Assembly (NCBI GenBank): GCA_035301345.1
Contig: DATGUM010000011.1
Location: forward strand, 1-64,000
Reading direction: 5' to 3'
DNA length: 64,000 nucleotides
From: CALAMD01 sp035301345
Lineage (GTDB): Bacteria; Bacillota; Bacilli; Bacillales; Amphibacillaceae
How positions within the stretch are numbered: the stretch's first letter is position 1; each line of letters opens with the position of its first letter. The notes beneath the pieces are model-generated. The model had not been told where the DNA came from, did no database searches, and saw only the letters and a list, made by a program, of their open reading frames with translations. Shown here in pieces: positions 62,695-64,000 of the stretch. Both the position numbers and the translations under genes were made by a program.

Positions 62695-63855
62695 ATGATA
62701 TATTTCGATCAAGCAGCATCATCTTATCCGAAGCCACAAATTGTCCAAGAGAAAATGATGAATGCATTAGCGAATTATAGTGCGAATCCTGGTAGGGGAG
62801 AACACCGTTTAGCGAATCAAGCAGCATCAACGATTTACCAAACGAGGTTAAAAGCTGCCGAACTATTCGGCTGTCATGATCCGAATACTTGTTTGTTTTA
62901 TCAGAATGCAACAGTCGCAATCAATCAAGCACTTAAAGGCATACAATGGAAAAAGGGCGACCATATTGTTACGACTGGCGTTGAACATAACGCCGTTAGA
63001 AGATCATTAGAGTATTTAAAAGAAAAGCACGGCGTACACGTAAGTTACGTATCGTACGATGGTGATGACGACGTAATGGTTGAACAAGTTAAAAAGGAAA
63101 TAACGAAAAAAACTAAGTTGCTCGCTATTTCTCATGCATCAAATGTTACGGGGGATGTTTTACCGTTAAAAGAGCTGACAACTGTTGCTAAAGAGCATGA
63201 TCTGATAACGTTTGTAGATGGATCACAAACAATTGGCCATATTCCGGTTCATATGGAAGAAGATAATATTGATATGCTAGCTTTTCCAGGGCACAAATCA
63301 TTACTTGGTCCACAGGGGGTAGGCATGTTGTTACTTAACACTGATTACTTACTTGAACCGATTCATCATGGGGGCACTGGTGGAGATTCATTAACGACAA
63401 ACCAACCAGAGCAAATGCCAGAAAGACTCGAAAGTGGGACGTTAAACACACCTGGTATTGCTGGATTACTTGGAGCTTTTAAATACTATGAACAACGAAA
63501 AGAAGAAATTGTTCCACGTGAAACATTATTGACGAATAAACTCATAAATGGTTTGCAATCAATAAAAGGTGTTAATATTTACCAATTAAATACGACAACT
63601 GATGATCAATTACCAATCATATCTTTTAATGTATTTGATATAATGTCTCAAGAAGTAGCAGCTATCTTAGATAACCACTATGATATTGCGGTCCGTGCAG
63701 GTGTACATTGCAGTCCACTCATTCACGAACATTTTGCAACGACAAGCCAAGGAATGGTTCGTGCGAGCTTTAACATGTATAATACGGAAGAGGAAATTGA
63801 TACATTTATTCGAGCGATTAAAGAAATAGCGCAATCATATGAAATGATACGGTAA
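62695..63855 (+). CDS. cysteine desulfurase-like class V aminotransferase
   Basis: A 386-residue PLP enzyme of the class V aminotransferase/cysteine desulfurase family: HASNVTGD (147-154), FVDGSQ (Asp175), PLP lysine in PGHKSLLGPQG (Lys201) and the probable sulfur-carrying Cys339 in AGVHCSPL. It fits the SufS/Csd-like subgroup often found near parB in Bacillaceae rather than IscS with its long tail. AGGAG precedes the ATG at 62695. The physiological sulfur acceptor is unknown. A parS site is embedded in its reading frame (about residues 272-277). Confidence 0.88.
   Translation: MIYFDQAASSYPKPQIVQEKMMNALANYSANPGRGEHRLANQAASTIYQTRLKAAELFGCHDPNTCLFYQNATVAINQALKGIQWKKGDHIVTTGVEHNAVRRSLEYLKEKHGVHVSYVSYDGDDDVMVEQVKKEITKKTKLLAISHASNVTGDVLPLKELTTVAKEHDLITFVDGSQTIGHIPVHMEEDNIDMLAFPGHKSLLGPQGVGMLLLNTDYLLEPIHHGGTGGDSLTTNQPEQMPERLESGTLNTPGIAGLLGAFKYYEQRKEEIVPRETLLTNKLINGLQSIKGVNIYQLNTTTDDQLPIISFNVFDIMSQEVAAILDNHYDIAVRAGVHCSPLIHEHFATTSQGMVRASFNMYNTEEEIDTFIRAIKEIAQSYEMIR
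63510..63525. other. parS site 3, inside the cysteine desulfurase gene
   Basis: TGTTCCACGTGAAACA, the exact B. subtilis consensus as I know it, encoded in frame as I-V-P-R-E-T. Confidence 0.92.
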
Positions 63856-63923
63856 AATTATTTAAAATGATAAAAGAATCATGTAAAATAAAAGCCTAAC
63901 GATGAAATAGTGGAGGAATACTT

Positions 63924-64000
63924 TTGGAACAAATAAACATACAACTTAATAGACTCGTTGAATTTATGACAAGCGCGGGTTTATGGTTAAAAGTAGGCGG
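63924..64000 (+). CDS. N-terminus of a probable mechanosensitive ion channel (MscS family), cut by window edge
   Basis: Only 25 codons: MEQINIQLNRLVEFMTSAGLWLKVGG from a TTG start with GGAGG 8 bases upstream. The pattern and its place after the parB region recall the small-conductance channel often found here in Bacillaceae; too short to be sure. Confidence 0.45.
   Translation, partial: MEQINIQLNRLVEFMTSAGLWLKVG

Overview
This 64 kb window spans the chromosomal replication origin of a low-GC Gram-positive bacterium of the order Bacillales, most likely Bacillaceae. The dnaA-dnaN-yaaA-recF-remB-gyrB-gyrA order on one side and rpmH-rnpA-yidC-jag-mnmE-mnmG-rsmG-noc-parA-parB on the other match the Bacillus subtilis origin as I know it. 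Several proteins are very acidic or end in acidic tails (ribosomal protein L25, GyrA, the solute-binding lipoprotein), which suggests a salt-tolerant or halophilic lifestyle; this is inference. I do not name a genus.

Layout. From the left edge to about 24 kb, on the minus strand and so co-directional with replication: mfd (cut by the edge), pth, rplY, prs, glmU, spoVG, purR, veg, rsmA, rnmV, a 3D/G5 cell-wall protein, tatD, metG, rsmI, a TrmN6-like methyltransferase, yabA, ricT, holB, yaaR, yaaQ/darA, tmk, yaaL, recR, ebfC and dnaX. One plus-strand PfpI-family gene interrupts this run at 20.1 kb. From 24.0 to 35.3 kb an accessory block sits between dnaX and the SRP RNA gene: an M20 amidohydrolase, a DUF1177 protein, a complete dipeptide/oligopeptide ABC transporter (dppBCDF-like plus a divergent binding lipoprotein), an AroM-family protein, a threonine dehydratase and an HPr kinase/phosphorylase-like protein. 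From 35.4 to 43.2 kb follow ffs, tadA, a small zinc-ribbon membrane protein, proC, tRNA-Ser(UGA), serS with a T-box leader, pdxS (no pdxT beside it), dacA and guaB. From 43.5 to 53.3 kb lie gyrA, gyrB, remB, recF, yaaA, dnaN, dnaA and oriC, with DnaA-box clusters on both sides of dnaA. To the right, genes run on the plus strand from rpmH to parB, then a cysteine desulfurase-like enzyme and the first codons of a probable mechanosensitive channel. Three parS sites lie between 59.8 and 63.6 kb.

How it works together. Most of the window is replication initiation, chromosome partition, DNA repair, tRNA modification and translation. The accessory block looks like a peptide uptake and breakdown module: a lipoprotein captures a peptide, DppBCDF imports it, and the M20 amidohydrolase, DUF1177, AroM (racemase-like fold with two cysteines in catalytic-type positions) and a Thr/Ser dehydratase may process it. 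The divergent promoter region carries near-identical palindromes that look like operators of an unidentified regulator. This module is the best candidate here for an undescribed system.

Absences. Compared with the B. subtilis order, yabG, sspF, fin, bofA, csfB, ispE, ridA (yabJ), abrB and pdxT are missing from their usual places. Loss of several sporulation genes points to a non-sporulating lineage, but the genes could lie elsewhere in the genome.
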